Below, piece by piece: positions 44,442 through 54,235 of a stretch of 64,000 nucleotides of DNA. This DNA is from Sparassis latifolia (Eukaryota > Basidiomycota > Agaricomycetes > Polyporales > Sparassidaceae), in assembly GCA_018466975.1 (NCBI GenBank), contig CM031558.1, forward strand, positions 2,232,001 to 2,296,000. The letters run 5' to 3'. Within the stretch, counting starts at the first letter, position 1. Each line of letters begins with the position of its first letter. The position numbers and the translations under genes were made by a program. The notes beneath the pieces are model-generated. The model ran no database searches and was not told the origin of the DNA. It worked only from the letters and a program-made list of their open reading frames with translations.

Positions 44442-45518
44442 TTAAATTGAGGCTCTCAGCCCCATCGCGCGGGCCCCAGCACCGATGGCGCCCTCCCAGC
44501 CCAGGAACCTCTCGCCAGTGACCTTCCCCGGGGAGCCATACGCCTCCTCGTCGTCCACCCAGGACTGTATGCTCTTCGCACGGGCCCACACCGATATGAA
44601 CAATATGCGCTTCAGCTTCCGGTTAAGGAAGAACCAGTGCGAACTCCAGAGGAGCGCACCGCGGCGCTTCATCCGGATGTGCATAGGCGACATCGAGCGC
44701 GCGAGGAGATCGTCGGAGTCCTCGCTGGACGTGGTGACAGTGCTCCGCCAGCTCGGCTGACGGCGCACCTCGTCGACGTCGTAGTCGTCGAACTGGAACG
44801 TGGTCTCCTCGTCATCCGTGGAGGACTCCGCGTCTCCGACGGACGCTAAATCGTCCTCGTCGTCGGAGAAGTCGTTCGCGTGGGGGTCGAACTCGATGTC
44901 GGGCGAGTACGAGTAGACCTCGCAGTCGGAGAGCCCGATGACGTCGTTGAGGATGCGGTAGAGGGTGGGGTGCGTGCCTGACACGGCCTTCGATGGCGCG
45001 TGGGGGCTGGGCTTGAAGTAGTCTGAGGGCGAGGAGGACGTGGGCACGGATGAGGGGAAGAAGTCGGCGGAAGTCGGCGGGTACGCGGAGTACGTCCGCG
45101 GGGCCTGCATGCCAGCACGGTGGGGTGATGCGAGGGTGGTGCTGAGGGAGTTGAGGACGCTTGCGCCGCTCTCTTCGCGACTAAAATGCCATGGGCGGAC
45201 GTCGGAGAACTCGTGGTCGGGGAAGGCGACGTTGAGGGTGGCAATGAGGAGGTAGAGGGTCCTGCGGGAGTGCTGCTCCTGCATGGGTCCGAAGGGGGTC
45301 ATGTCGGGCTCGCGGTCGAGCGCGATGAAGGACGGGACGGGTGGGGAGTTGGAGAGCTCGTCGTTGTATGCATTCTCGAGGGTGCGGAAGAGCTTCTTGT
45401 CGCGCTTGATGTTCTTGCAGCTGTACGCCTCTATCCGCGTGTGGACAGAGCATTCCGGGCCCTCGTGGGTCAGCGCCTGCGCGAGCCGCTCGAGCTCGGG
45501 GACTTCAATATATTTCAT
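44442..45518 (-). CDS. maf1: Maf1, repressor of RNA polymerase III
   Basis: Nutrient- and stress-controlled repressor that binds Pol III and Brf1. The uninterrupted frame from ATG 45518 gives 358 residues. That start is chosen because MKYIEVPELERLAQAL is the canonical Maf1 N-terminus, although the frame stays open with an upstream ATG at 45677. Box A covers ECSVHTRIEAYSCKNIKRDKK. Box B holds FPDHEFSDVRPWHF and box C VYSYSPDIEFDPHA and LWSSHWFFLNRKLKRIL. Between A and B lies LYLLIATLNVAFPDHEF. The variable linker is Ser/Pro-rich (SSVPTSSSPSDYF) and is where PKA/TORC1-type phosphosites sit in the family. The acidic stretch DDEDDLASVGDAESSTDDEE follows box C's DP. No intron is evident, slightly unusual for this gene-dense, intron-rich genome. 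Confidence 0.95.
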   Translation of the reverse strand: MKYIEVPELERLAQALTHEGPECSVHTRIEAYSCKNIKRDKKLFRTLENAYNDELSNSPPVPSFIALDREPDMTPFGPMQEQHSRRTLYLLIATLNVAFPDHEFSDVRPWHFSREESGASVLNSLSTTLASPHRAGMQAPRTYSAYPPTSADFFPSSVPTSSSPSDYFKPSPHAPSKAVSGTHPTLYRILNDVIGLSDCEVYSYSPDIEFDPHANDFSDDEDDLASVGDAESSTDDEETTFQFDDYDVDEVRRQPSWRSTVTTSSEDSDDLLARSMSPMHIRMKRRGALLWSSHWFFLNRKLKRILFISVWARAKSIQSWVDDEEAYGSPGKVTGERFLGWEGAIGAGARAMGLRASI

Positions 45519-47166
45519 TACTAGGCTACGATGCGTGGGATGGTGCTCGTTGTGGCTGTCGTCGTCGTCGTCGTCGAGGTTGGTGTCGGTGGCGAGGTTT
45601 ATGATGTGAGCTTGATGAACCAGAGTGGAGGAGGTGTGGGTGATAAAGGAAAACAGGCTGCTACCGCGGGGGCACATGACGTCCCCTACAGGACGTGCCG
45701 CTCAGCCTGAGGCTCGCGCACGTTCTCCTCTCCGAAAGAAATTAGCCGTCATGTCTTTCTCCACCCACGAGCATACACTTCAGTCACAGTTTTGGTAAAC
45801 GAGCAACCTCCTGCGCACGAGCCCATGACGTTTTCTAGTAATCTATCCCACGCGCTTTCTTTGTTCTATGGTGTCAACTTAGAATTACAGAAGTAACGGC
45901 ATATGACATGAATTCTTCCTTGGATATTCCTATCTAATAATTGAGCGGCTGCACAGAAGAGTTGCACACAGGGAGGTGCCTATGATACAGTCAGCCGCGC
46001 AGTAGGCGGAAATCATACACGGCTCGGTGCTAGAGCACGGAGCCCAGTCTGCAGTCCGCTCGATCGTTCTGAATGGTTCTGGATGGCTACCACATTTAAA
46101 AATGGGAATTAAACGGCGATAGGTGTAGTGTACCCGGACTTAACTGAGTTTGAATTGATATCCTGCATTTAGATGAAGGACTTACCTGACTAGGGAAGCG
46201 CCGACTGGCGTCGGCCGTGACCTTGCTTGCTGAGATGACTAGCGTAGTGTCACAGTCACCTAATCATCCCACGATCAGCTACTAATTAGTGGCATCACAC
46301 GGGTGCACGTGTGCCACCTAATTAGTGTAGATCCCTCTTATCCTCTTACCCATGGAGAAAGTGCTGGAGAGTGTGGGTACTTTGAGCAATCCTGCGTGTC
46401 GGATGCCAGCTATCTCCCACCGGCATCGTTGGCGGTGCCGACGAGCCGGTTCCCGTCACCTCCTGATGAGCGCCTTGGCCGCTCCCCACCATCAAGCACG
46501 TGCCTCCTCCCATCGGGCACTCTGGAAGCCGCCCTCCGCCCTCCCGCCATGCGCTTCTTTCCAAATTCAGCTTCCCACGCTGCCGCGTCGCTGCCGCTGC
46601 CCGCCTCACAGCGCAGGACATTGGCCACGACACTTAACACACACTATATTGGTCTAGACCTCCCGTCGGGCACTCTGGAAGCCGCCCTCTGCCCTCCCAC
46701 CATGCGCTTCTTTCCAAATTCAACTTCCCACGCGTCCACGTCACTGCCGCTGCCCGCTCACAGCGTAGGACATTGGCCTCGACATTCAACTCACATTATA
46801 CTGGTTTAGTAGCTTATGTACACCAATTACTTCCCTTATATCATCAATAAACTATCTGAGTCATTGAATCAATTGGAAAATCTACGGAAAATCTCGTTAA
46901 AAACAAGGTAAGTACATTAACAGGTATCAGATGGGGGGGAATGCAGCAAGTGTTCACTAGAGGAGAGCTAGAATGAGACATAACCGAAGTAATGTCCAGC
47001 AGAGCCAGGAGATCGAAGGCGGAAACGGTATATGATGCCATCCACGAGGTGCGATAGCGAAGAGTGGAAGTTGAGGAATAGAGGATGATGGAAGTAACAG
47101 GGCGGGAGCAGACGAGAGATGGTCGCAAGGAAATTGGCCTCCGCATTGACACTTGAGTGCATACAA
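45519..47166. other. Intergenic stretch upstream of maf1 to the transposon island
   Basis: Promoter and 5' leader of maf1 at the left, then AT-richer gene-free sequence. A 153-bp tandem duplication sits at 46508-46809. The left border of the KDZ element may lie anywhere between about 46.85 and 47.1 kb; I could not find its terminal repeats. Confidence 0.45.
46508..46809 (+). repeat. 153-bp tandem duplication
   Basis: Copy 1 (46508-46660) and copy 2 (46661-46809) share TCGGGCACTCTGGAAGCCGC, CATGCGCTTCTTTCCAAATT, CACTGCCGCTGCCCGC-type and AGGACATTGGCC segments in register, with roughly ten to fifteen scattered differences. Both copies keep a plus-strand frame (...MRFFPNSASHA... and ...MRFFPNSTSHA...), but nothing around supports a gene. 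Confidence 0.8.
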
Positions 47167-48784
47167 TCAGTCGTCCGCATCGCTCGGGATGGTCTCCATG
47201 CTCTTTGAGGTGCGCGAACTTGTCTTGCGTCGACGTTTCGAAGGCCGCCTCTTGCTGCTGCCGGTGTTTGCATCATCGGAGGGCCTCTTCTTGCCGGTGT
47301 TCGTATCATTGGAGGGCCTCTGCTCACTGGTGTTTGCATCATCGGAGGGCCTCTTCTCACCAGTGCGGGCACTCAGCACCTCCTCCTTGTTTACCTCATC
47401 ATCGTCGTCATCCTCCATATCTGCATCTGCATCTTCAGCCTCTGCGCGATGCTTCCGCCTCATCCCAGCATGCTTCCCGCCTGTATCCTTCCTCTTCTTT
47501 TGAGTGATGGCCTCTCCTGTGGCTACTTTCTGATCATATTCCTCCGTCCTCTTCTTCAGCTCCTCCGATGTCAGTTGTTCAAACTTGCAGGTGCTGCTCT
47601 CCAGTGCTGCCAGGAGAGTATGAAGAGGAGGAAGGCTGGTGCTGAGGTCAGAGGGGTTCGCCCACTTCTCGTGAGTCCATCCTTGCAACGTGGTGCCGTA
47701 TTTGAGTATGATATCCCTCTCGTAGTTGACGTAGTTCATAACCGCTTTGCTGTTCCCGGTGATCTCCACTATGTTTCTCAAATATTAGTACGTCTCATTA
47801 ACCAGTACATACTAACTCACCGAGCATGGTATTGATCTTGTCACGAATTTCTCCCTTCAACCAGTCGGCCTTTGATTTCGAAGTTCTCAGAAAAGCTAGG
47901 TAACTCGTTAGCCAAAGGGGAGATCAGAATCAGGATAAACTCACACATAAAATCGCAGCCGGCCACTGCAAAGGCCTCTGCCAATGCACCGATATTGGCA
48001 GGGTCCCAACCCTTCTTGATTGTGCCACGCAGGTACTTATCGAGTTCCTGCGAGCTGAAGTACCAGTGCGGGGGCATGTGGAAGTTGGTCGTGTTGTGCA
48101 CAAGGCAGAAGAAGCCCTCCACACCAACACGGCACTTCAAACCATGGAGCTATGTCAATTGTCAGAAGAAAGAATGTAACAAGAATGAATATAACATACT
48201 AGGTCTTCGATCTTCTTGCAGACATTGTTAACATCCTGAGTATGGCCGCACTGATTAAGGCGCAGCCCGACCATGCATGATGTTTTCTCTTCTTCGAGTT
48301 CTTGAACTAGCTCTGCCTTCCGAGCTGCGGTAAGACTGTGATAATTATCAATATTTTCGTGTTGCAACTCGAGTAGATTTGAGCCCTCCTCTGCCAGAAC
48401 ACCTGAGGCTCTGGATGAGTTACATTTCCAGTGCAAGGCTGGCCTAAGTCACCGACCTTCATTGGCAGTCTTTGCCAAATGGTGAGACCATGCATTGAAT
48501 GCAGTTGTCTTCCTGCAGTTCTGCAGGCTTGCACCTCCCGTAAACATCATGTGGAGGTAGTACTCGCTCTTCTTGCCATACTTGTCGGAGAGTGTCTTTG
48601 AGTACGTCACTGCGTCATCATACCACTTTGTGAGGTCGGCTTCAAGTGCCGCTATCTTCTCTTGAGACTTGTTCACCATGTCTTTAAGAACGGACGGAGC
48701 AACACGTGGTGGGATGCGGCGTTTGGCAGGAGCGATGGGCCTCATGGCCACCACCGCTGTTGGCCCATACATGATATTCGACAT
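47167..48784 (-). CDS. KDZ-associated companion protein 2 (unknown function)
   Basis: Multi-exon minus-strand gene, exon ends only partly resolved. Segments in order are MSNIMYGPTAVVAMRPIAP and RVAPSVLKDMVNKSQEKIAALEADL with TTAFNAWSHHLAKTANE (48.78-48.45 kb); LQHENIDNYHSLTAARKAEL and KTSCMVGLRLNQCGHTQDVN (48.4-48.2 kb); LKCRVGVEGFFCLVHNTTNF with PPHWYFSSQELDKYL (48.1-47.95 kb); then RDIILKYGTTLQGW and WANPSDLSTSLPPLHTLLAA with LTSEELKKRTEEYDQ. The end is a basic nuclear-localisation-rich tail ending TIPSDADD. The tail has a 12-residue repeat (RPSDDANT/RPSNDTNT/RPSDDANT) coded by 36-bp DNA repeats near 47268-47375. The pattern of an NAW...HLAKTANE helix and the LQGW...PLHTLL block is one I associate with proteins encoded near KDZ elements. 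Function unknown, possibly DNA binding. Confidence 0.6.
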
Positions 48785-49335
48785 CACAGAAGACAGCCTG
48801 AGAATGAAGAAGCTTGATACTGACCTTCGAAGACATAGCATGCTCTCACCCATTCAACAAGACATGGTCATGTTTTATATTCTACACGTGACATACATGT
48901 TTTAAATACAATCAGAAAGAAAGAGCTACGGAGAGGTTTGGAATGCAGAACCAGTGGTCTCTGAGAAGCATATAAATCCTCTATCATTGCATGAGCCAAC
49001 TCTGCTGCAACGTCCAGTGCAATCTGGAGGTGATGTTCAATATCCAATTGTCAAGCCAAGGTCGCAGACGTCCTCTCGATGTGCCATAGCATGTTGTGCA
49101 TGATGGCCGGGATGTCATGTGAATGCATGATGGCTGGGATGTCATGCGAACACATGACAGCATCGGTCGCAGGCCCAAATGCCTCAATAGGCTGATGTTC
49201 GGTAGTTGCCATGTACTCGCGTGAAGCCGAGCACGACGAATGGGTGATTGAGGAAGGAGATGACAGTGATGGCGACATAGCGTTCATGAGGGGTGGAAGT
49301 GAATATGTGCATACCAGAGGAGAGTCTACACTCAA

Positions 49336-50617
49336 TCATGGTGGGGTGGATGGATTGGTGATAGCAGTCTGATGGTGCTGCTGAGAAGTTGACGGAGTAG
49401 CACTACGAATGCGAGATGGATGTGATGGCGATGAAACAGATGACCGGGTCAGGGACATGGCAGATGGGGAAGGCGAAGATGGATCAGCTACATGCCGAAG
49501 TGGTGAAAGGGCTCCCGGTAGTGTATGTACTGCCCGAACTTTAGACGGGGTGGCTTGCTGTCGCTGAGCTGCAAGAAGTGAATGAGATCATTGTGCGATC
49601 TGATAAACAACACTTACCGGTATGCATTTGCTTCATCTCACACTTCAGGCTTGTGATCTCACATTGTTGTTGCTCACATAGTTTCTCCAGCTCCGAAACA
49701 CGCGCTTTGAGTAACCCATTTGTCTCTGCCAACTCCAGGACACCGCTAGCTTGTGCATGCTCATACCAGGCATTGTCGTCATACTGGCTGGACTCGTCTG
49801 CAGCTTCATCCTCTGGCTGTACCTCTACCCGCTCCATGATGACTGACCCACCAGCAACTGAAAGAGCTGATGCTCCTCCACCTTGCAAGTCCAGTATGAG
49901 GGTCTCGAGCACACCAGATGGACGACCGTAGAAGGTGTAGAGTGAGCTGCGAGTTGGGGAAGGAATGAGTGTGCGCGCACGATAAGGTTCACAATCGCGT
50001 GAACCTTTCAGAGAGAGCTTGAATCCTTCTAATCGTGCTGCGCAATCCCAACATTTAATTGCAGGTATCGCCATCCCCTCTATAAATAGTTGAATGATGC
50101 GTGCGATAGTGTACGATGTCTCGGGCAACTCAGATTGAAGGCCCAGCGAAAAGTAGGATATGACCTTGACCTGCTCTGGAGCTACAGCCACACCTGGCCG
50201 CTGAGTACCGTCGGTGTGAACCATAATAATAGAACTGCCCGTAAAGCGGTCCCATGCAGTGAGCTGTACATGAGAGTGAGCTTGAGATTAGGTCACAAGA
50301 ATAGCACTCATGAAGTCGAACACAACCCCTGTGAATAACTCACGGAATGACTGCCTCTCGTCTGTTGACTCTGGACCTGGTGGCATTCCTTCTCTATGAG
50401 TGCGAAATAAATCGTGAAATCGGTCATGGTTCAAGTGGTGATGGTCGTCATTGTGGCTGCCAGAGACCAGAAATGCGAGATCTGCAGCATCGAACTTTTT
50501 TCGGTGCTGTCTGTAGAGATTGTTCACACCCAGATGATGCCATAGTGATTGCAATCTGAGCGGATTCAAGCGGCATTGATCGATGGGAACCACAGAGAAG
50601 GCAGTGACATTGGACAT
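49336..50617 (-). CDS. KDZ-associated companion protein 1 (unknown function)
   Basis: Minus-strand gene starting MSNVTAFSVVPIDQCRLNPL at 50617 and continuing through LWHHLGVNNLYRQHRKKFD and HDLFRTHREGMPPGPES. A junction not resolved by me leads to TAWDRFTGSSIIMVHTDGTQ, then QVKVISYFSLGLQSELPE, AIKCWDCAARLEGFKLSLKG and SSLYTFYGRPSGVLETLILD. A coiled segment follows (NGLLKARVSELEKLCEQQQC); after an intron of about 49 nt comes a Ser/Pro-rich stretch ending at a TGA (49338-49336). Beyond that stop the same frame continues without break to 49051 (EYMATTEHQPIEAFGPATD..., with a tandem duplicated SHDIPAIMH), so the TGA is probably a nonsense mutation and the original protein was about 95 residues longer. 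No enzymatic motif recognised. Confidence 0.6.
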
Positions 50618-50833
50618 GGAAGCAGTGATTTGTTGAAGTGAACATTGAGCTTAAGACTTGCCTTTTCTGTCAGCTGAGCGTAGTTCTTACTGCACATGTT
50701 GGATCCTCGCTCATCTTTGAACGGTTATCGAGTGTCTTTCTACTCTTTGCACGACAGGTAATGTTACTTTGTATACAAGAGAATATATTTTATAGCAACT
50801 GTATCAAAAACAAGCGACGTAAGACCAATCTAT

Positions 50834-53800
50834 CTACTGTCTGCCTAGATTGTCAAAAAAGTCAACAAGATGTATCGCCTCCAGCTTGGAACTCAACCCC
50901 GAAATGCCATGAGAGCCATCATCCTTTTCTTCATCTTCAGCCAGATACACATTGCCATTACTATAGCATGCCCAGGATGGTAGGGGTATACCAAGGGTCG
51001 GACCAGTTTCACGTCCAATGTGGCGACCGCACACCACCTTCCCTGAGAATCCTGCGAGTTGTGAGGTCTGGTAGAGGCGGTGCACAATCTTCTCATGAAT
51101 CCTGTCACGATACTTCCATTGCATCAAAAGTATATGGGCCAGGGCAGGCTTCGTGATGATACAGCGGGAGATGGCAATATAGTAGTCAATGTGCTCATCG
51201 ACTAGTGAGGTGAAGAGGCACGAGATCTCGACATTCAATCGTTTGATCTCCTTGCGTGCATGTTGGATATTGAAGTACGTATTCATTGCCTGGCGATTGG
51301 CCCGCTGCACCCATGGTAGGGCACGGATATCTTGACGTGCATCATGTAGCAGGTCGAAGTCCACCAGGGACACCATGTCCATTACCTCCGACCACGTCAG
51401 AGTTGGGCGTGCAGGTGACAGTTCCAGGGCACAGTGATTGTACTCAGCAAGAGCCTTCTTGATGGCTTCTGCTCATGTTTTCAAGGCTTTCCCAATCTTC
51501 TCACGAAGTTTGTATCCTGAAAATTGATCAGAACGTGCACTTGAGATGCTCGAAGTGAATGCACTGACACCGCTCATGTCAAGCTTCATCAGCTCAAACA
51601 GCTGCTGCACAACCAATCGCTCCAGGTTGTCCAAGGCACACCGATACTTACGCCTTCCCAATTCTGCAGTCATCTCTATGTACTCCTGGGTCCCAGGCAA
51701 CCATCGCTTGATGATACTTAGCTCCTCTTCTATCAGCCGCACTTCTTCGGCAACTCCTTCATACCGGCTGTAAGTCGTTCGATACAGCGTCCGCACCTTC
51801 GCAATTTCCTTCTTCTGGTACCCCTTGTAGATGATGTTGTAGTCGAGGTTGTTGAATTCCACGCGTGCCTGCTCACATTTCTGCCTTGAAAGAGGTGAAT
51901 AGCTACCAAAAATGACAATTCAAACCACTCACCCAGCTTCTTCGAGACGCTTCAATGCCTCCATGTAATCCACCTTGCGTGCCACTTCGGGTGGTTCTAC
52001 CTTAAGCCTGCTCAGGTATTCTCGCTCTTCCTCCAGGTATCGTTCGTATTCAGCCAGCCCAATATTCAATTCCTCAGACAGAACATCGAGCACCTCTAAG
52101 TCCTGCATGATGATGTTGAGGGCTTGCTTGTAATTATTGTAGATGAAATTACCTGCATTAGTTCTTAGTCACCGTGATCCATGTAGAATTGATGCAGGAC
52201 TTACCTGATTCAATGTGCTTCTGTTCATCCCAAAATCCGAAAAACTGTTCGATTGCCTGATGACGATGGAATGACATGGCGAGTCGCGTGCCAGGGGCAA
52301 GCGTGTTCGACTCAGAGAAGCACCGCTCACATCCCTCAAAATTCTCCTTGCCAACGCCATCCATGTATAGTGGATGCCAGTGTACCTGACATCCCCGGTT
52401 ATGGCCATGCCCGTGGAATGCCGGCACCACCCCAGACATGCGCGCTTTTGTGGCATGTGGTCCAAGAGAGCTACGGGCGAGCATCTTCAAAAATGCACAT
52501 GCGATATCGTACCCCACATTAACATTAGTGCCGTAAACCTCAATGAGCTTGTCAATGATGGCAAGGGGGTATTTCATCCTTGGAAACCGTAAGTATGACA
52601 TTCATATCAAATATGACGAACTTACAACTCTCCGCTGCGAATCATATCACAAAGAATTAGAAGGTGACCGTGTTGACAAAGGCATACGAAGATGCCTGTC
52701 ACTGCGAACAATGCAAACATTTTTTGTGCGCCTCTGGACCGGCATTGCGCCAGCGCTCCATGCATACTATGATCAGCTCGAGCACACCTTCCGTGTTGCC
52801 ATGCTCTGCTGCAACGTCATCGTCGATGTCGTCCAACTCTGCATGTGCATCGTCTGGGAGTCCAGGTGCACTGCCGCTGGATGTAGACGGTTGAGGTTGC
52901 TATGACGTTCATCAGATCTACTGTCAGATATTTTGATCAGGTACATATCTGATTTGATCGAGCAACCTCATCTTTGAATCGATCGACTGCTTTGGGAGTC
53001 AGCCAGATATCAGTGCGGTCCGTGCGACCATCACTGCGAGTGACACCGGATCGAAAGAGGTCATCGACGAGCTTAAGAGACTGGTTACCATCCATAGTGG
53101 CAAGGAGAGAGAACTTGAGAGCCGGCTCATCCTGAAGTTGATACAAGCATGGTGCACAGACATTGAGCATGCACCAGTTTGGGGTATTGCGGCCCAACTC
53201 AATGCTGATGAGAGTGCCAACATCATGGAGAATGTCAAGGTACCATCATAGGCTCTACTGAACTGATCGACGAATGCGCGTCGAAATGGAACCTATATTG
53301 GTAAGAGTTAATGCGAGTACGTGATAGAAAATGAAGACTCACTGAGTGCAGAAAGCACAATGCTCGCACCTGACCTTGAATACTGAGGTGGGGGCAGACA
53401 CGGTGTAATTGGCGATATGCTTCGAGGGCTCTGAATGAAACTGCTACTATCGGCCTCACAGGAGCCATGCCCAAGTAGCCATGGCGCACGAGGGAGACAT
53501 TTGCTCGAGTTGCAGGGGTAAGGGAAATGAACGTTTGATCGCGCGCATCTAGAGAAACTATTAGTTCATGGAGAACTGCAGCGACACTGAACATACCAAA
53601 AAAGTCCACTGTGTACATGCCCCATGGCTCTGCATCCGGATCTGCTGCTGCAATTGGTGTACCGGCCTTCCATGCCATGTAGGCCTCAACGAGCTCGGTG
53701 CGCTGTTTTTGCCATTCTCGTATACATATGCTAGTCCGATCTCGGCGAGTGCGCACATCTTTCTGTTTCCTATGATGCATCATCAGTGTTGATAAGTGGG

Positions 53801-54091
53801 CGGATGGGTAGATGCGCACCTTTTGCCTGTCTCCACAAAGATTTCCCTGCATAACTCCTGCTCACCATCTGCATTACTGAAAAACATTGCTTCTTCTCCC
53901 AGCAGAATTGAATCCAGCATCTCCTGATCTTTGCGGCTTGAGTCTTCGAGATGGCTGGTACTCAACAGACTGTCTTCAAGGTCCTTGAGAGTTTGGCGGT
54001 CCTCGAACATCATTCCTGTGTTGAGGTAGCATAAGCTATGATGAAAGAACATAGGACTTGCTTGGAGTGGGCCAATGCTAATGCACGGCAA
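50834..54091 (-). pseudogene. KDZ transposase gene with in-frame stop
   Basis: Cut-and-paste transposase of the KDZ superfamily. Minus-strand exons in order: KDLEDSLLSTSHLEDS...ILLGEEAMFFSNADGEQEL (54.0-53.8 kb); DVRTRRDRTSICIREWQKQR and VEAYMAWKAGTP, WGMYTVDFF (53.75-53.6 kb); CPHLSIQGQVRALCFLHS (53.4 kb); CAPCLYQLQDEPALKFSLLA (53.1 kb); MFALFAVTGIFVCLCQHGHL then SGELMKYPLAIIDKLIEVYG (52.7-52.55 kb); VNVGYDIACAF, PAFHGHGHNRGCQVHWHPLY and FEGCERCFSESN with FHRHQAIEQFFGFWD (52.5-52.25 kb); and the C-terminal RYEGVAEEVRLIEEEL...KYRCALDNLERLVVQQLF and GYKLREKIGKALK. There the frame meets TGA (51475-51473) but runs on as AEAIKKALAEYNHCALELSP and MDMVSLVDFDLLHDARQDI to 50834. The stop is best read as CGA-to-TGA, making this copy inactive unless suppressed. 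Confidence 0.85.
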
Positions 54092-54235
54092 GGATGATTC
54101 CTGATTTTAATATCTATCAGACCTATACTTCTAATATGTGTTTAGTCTTTTTTTTTGCACTTATCATTCAAAAGTATTACAGTTGTATATTTTTATAATT
54201 ATACATACATTTGGCTATGTTACAATCTAGTACAG

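Larger units (their letters stand above)
46950..54100 (-). mobile_element. KDZ (Kyakuja-Dileera-Zisupton) DNA transposon with companion genes
   Basis: One-directional minus-strand unit: a transposase gene (50834-54091), then two further multi-exon genes (49336-50617 and 47167-48784). The transposase core is diagnostic of the KDZ superfamily. The other two proteins recur, as far as I recall, beside KDZ transposases in mushroom genomes, so I treat them as companion genes. The element limits are inferred from gene extents; I did not find terminal inverted repeats or a target duplication. On its right it abuts the AT-rich Helitron at about 54.1 kb. Confidence 0.75.

Noticed and set aside
45519..45677. 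Upstream in-frame ATG of maf1 adding 53 residues
   Set aside because: The conserved Maf1 N-terminus begins at MKYIEV (45518). The extension is Asp/His-rich low complexity and more likely 5' leader.
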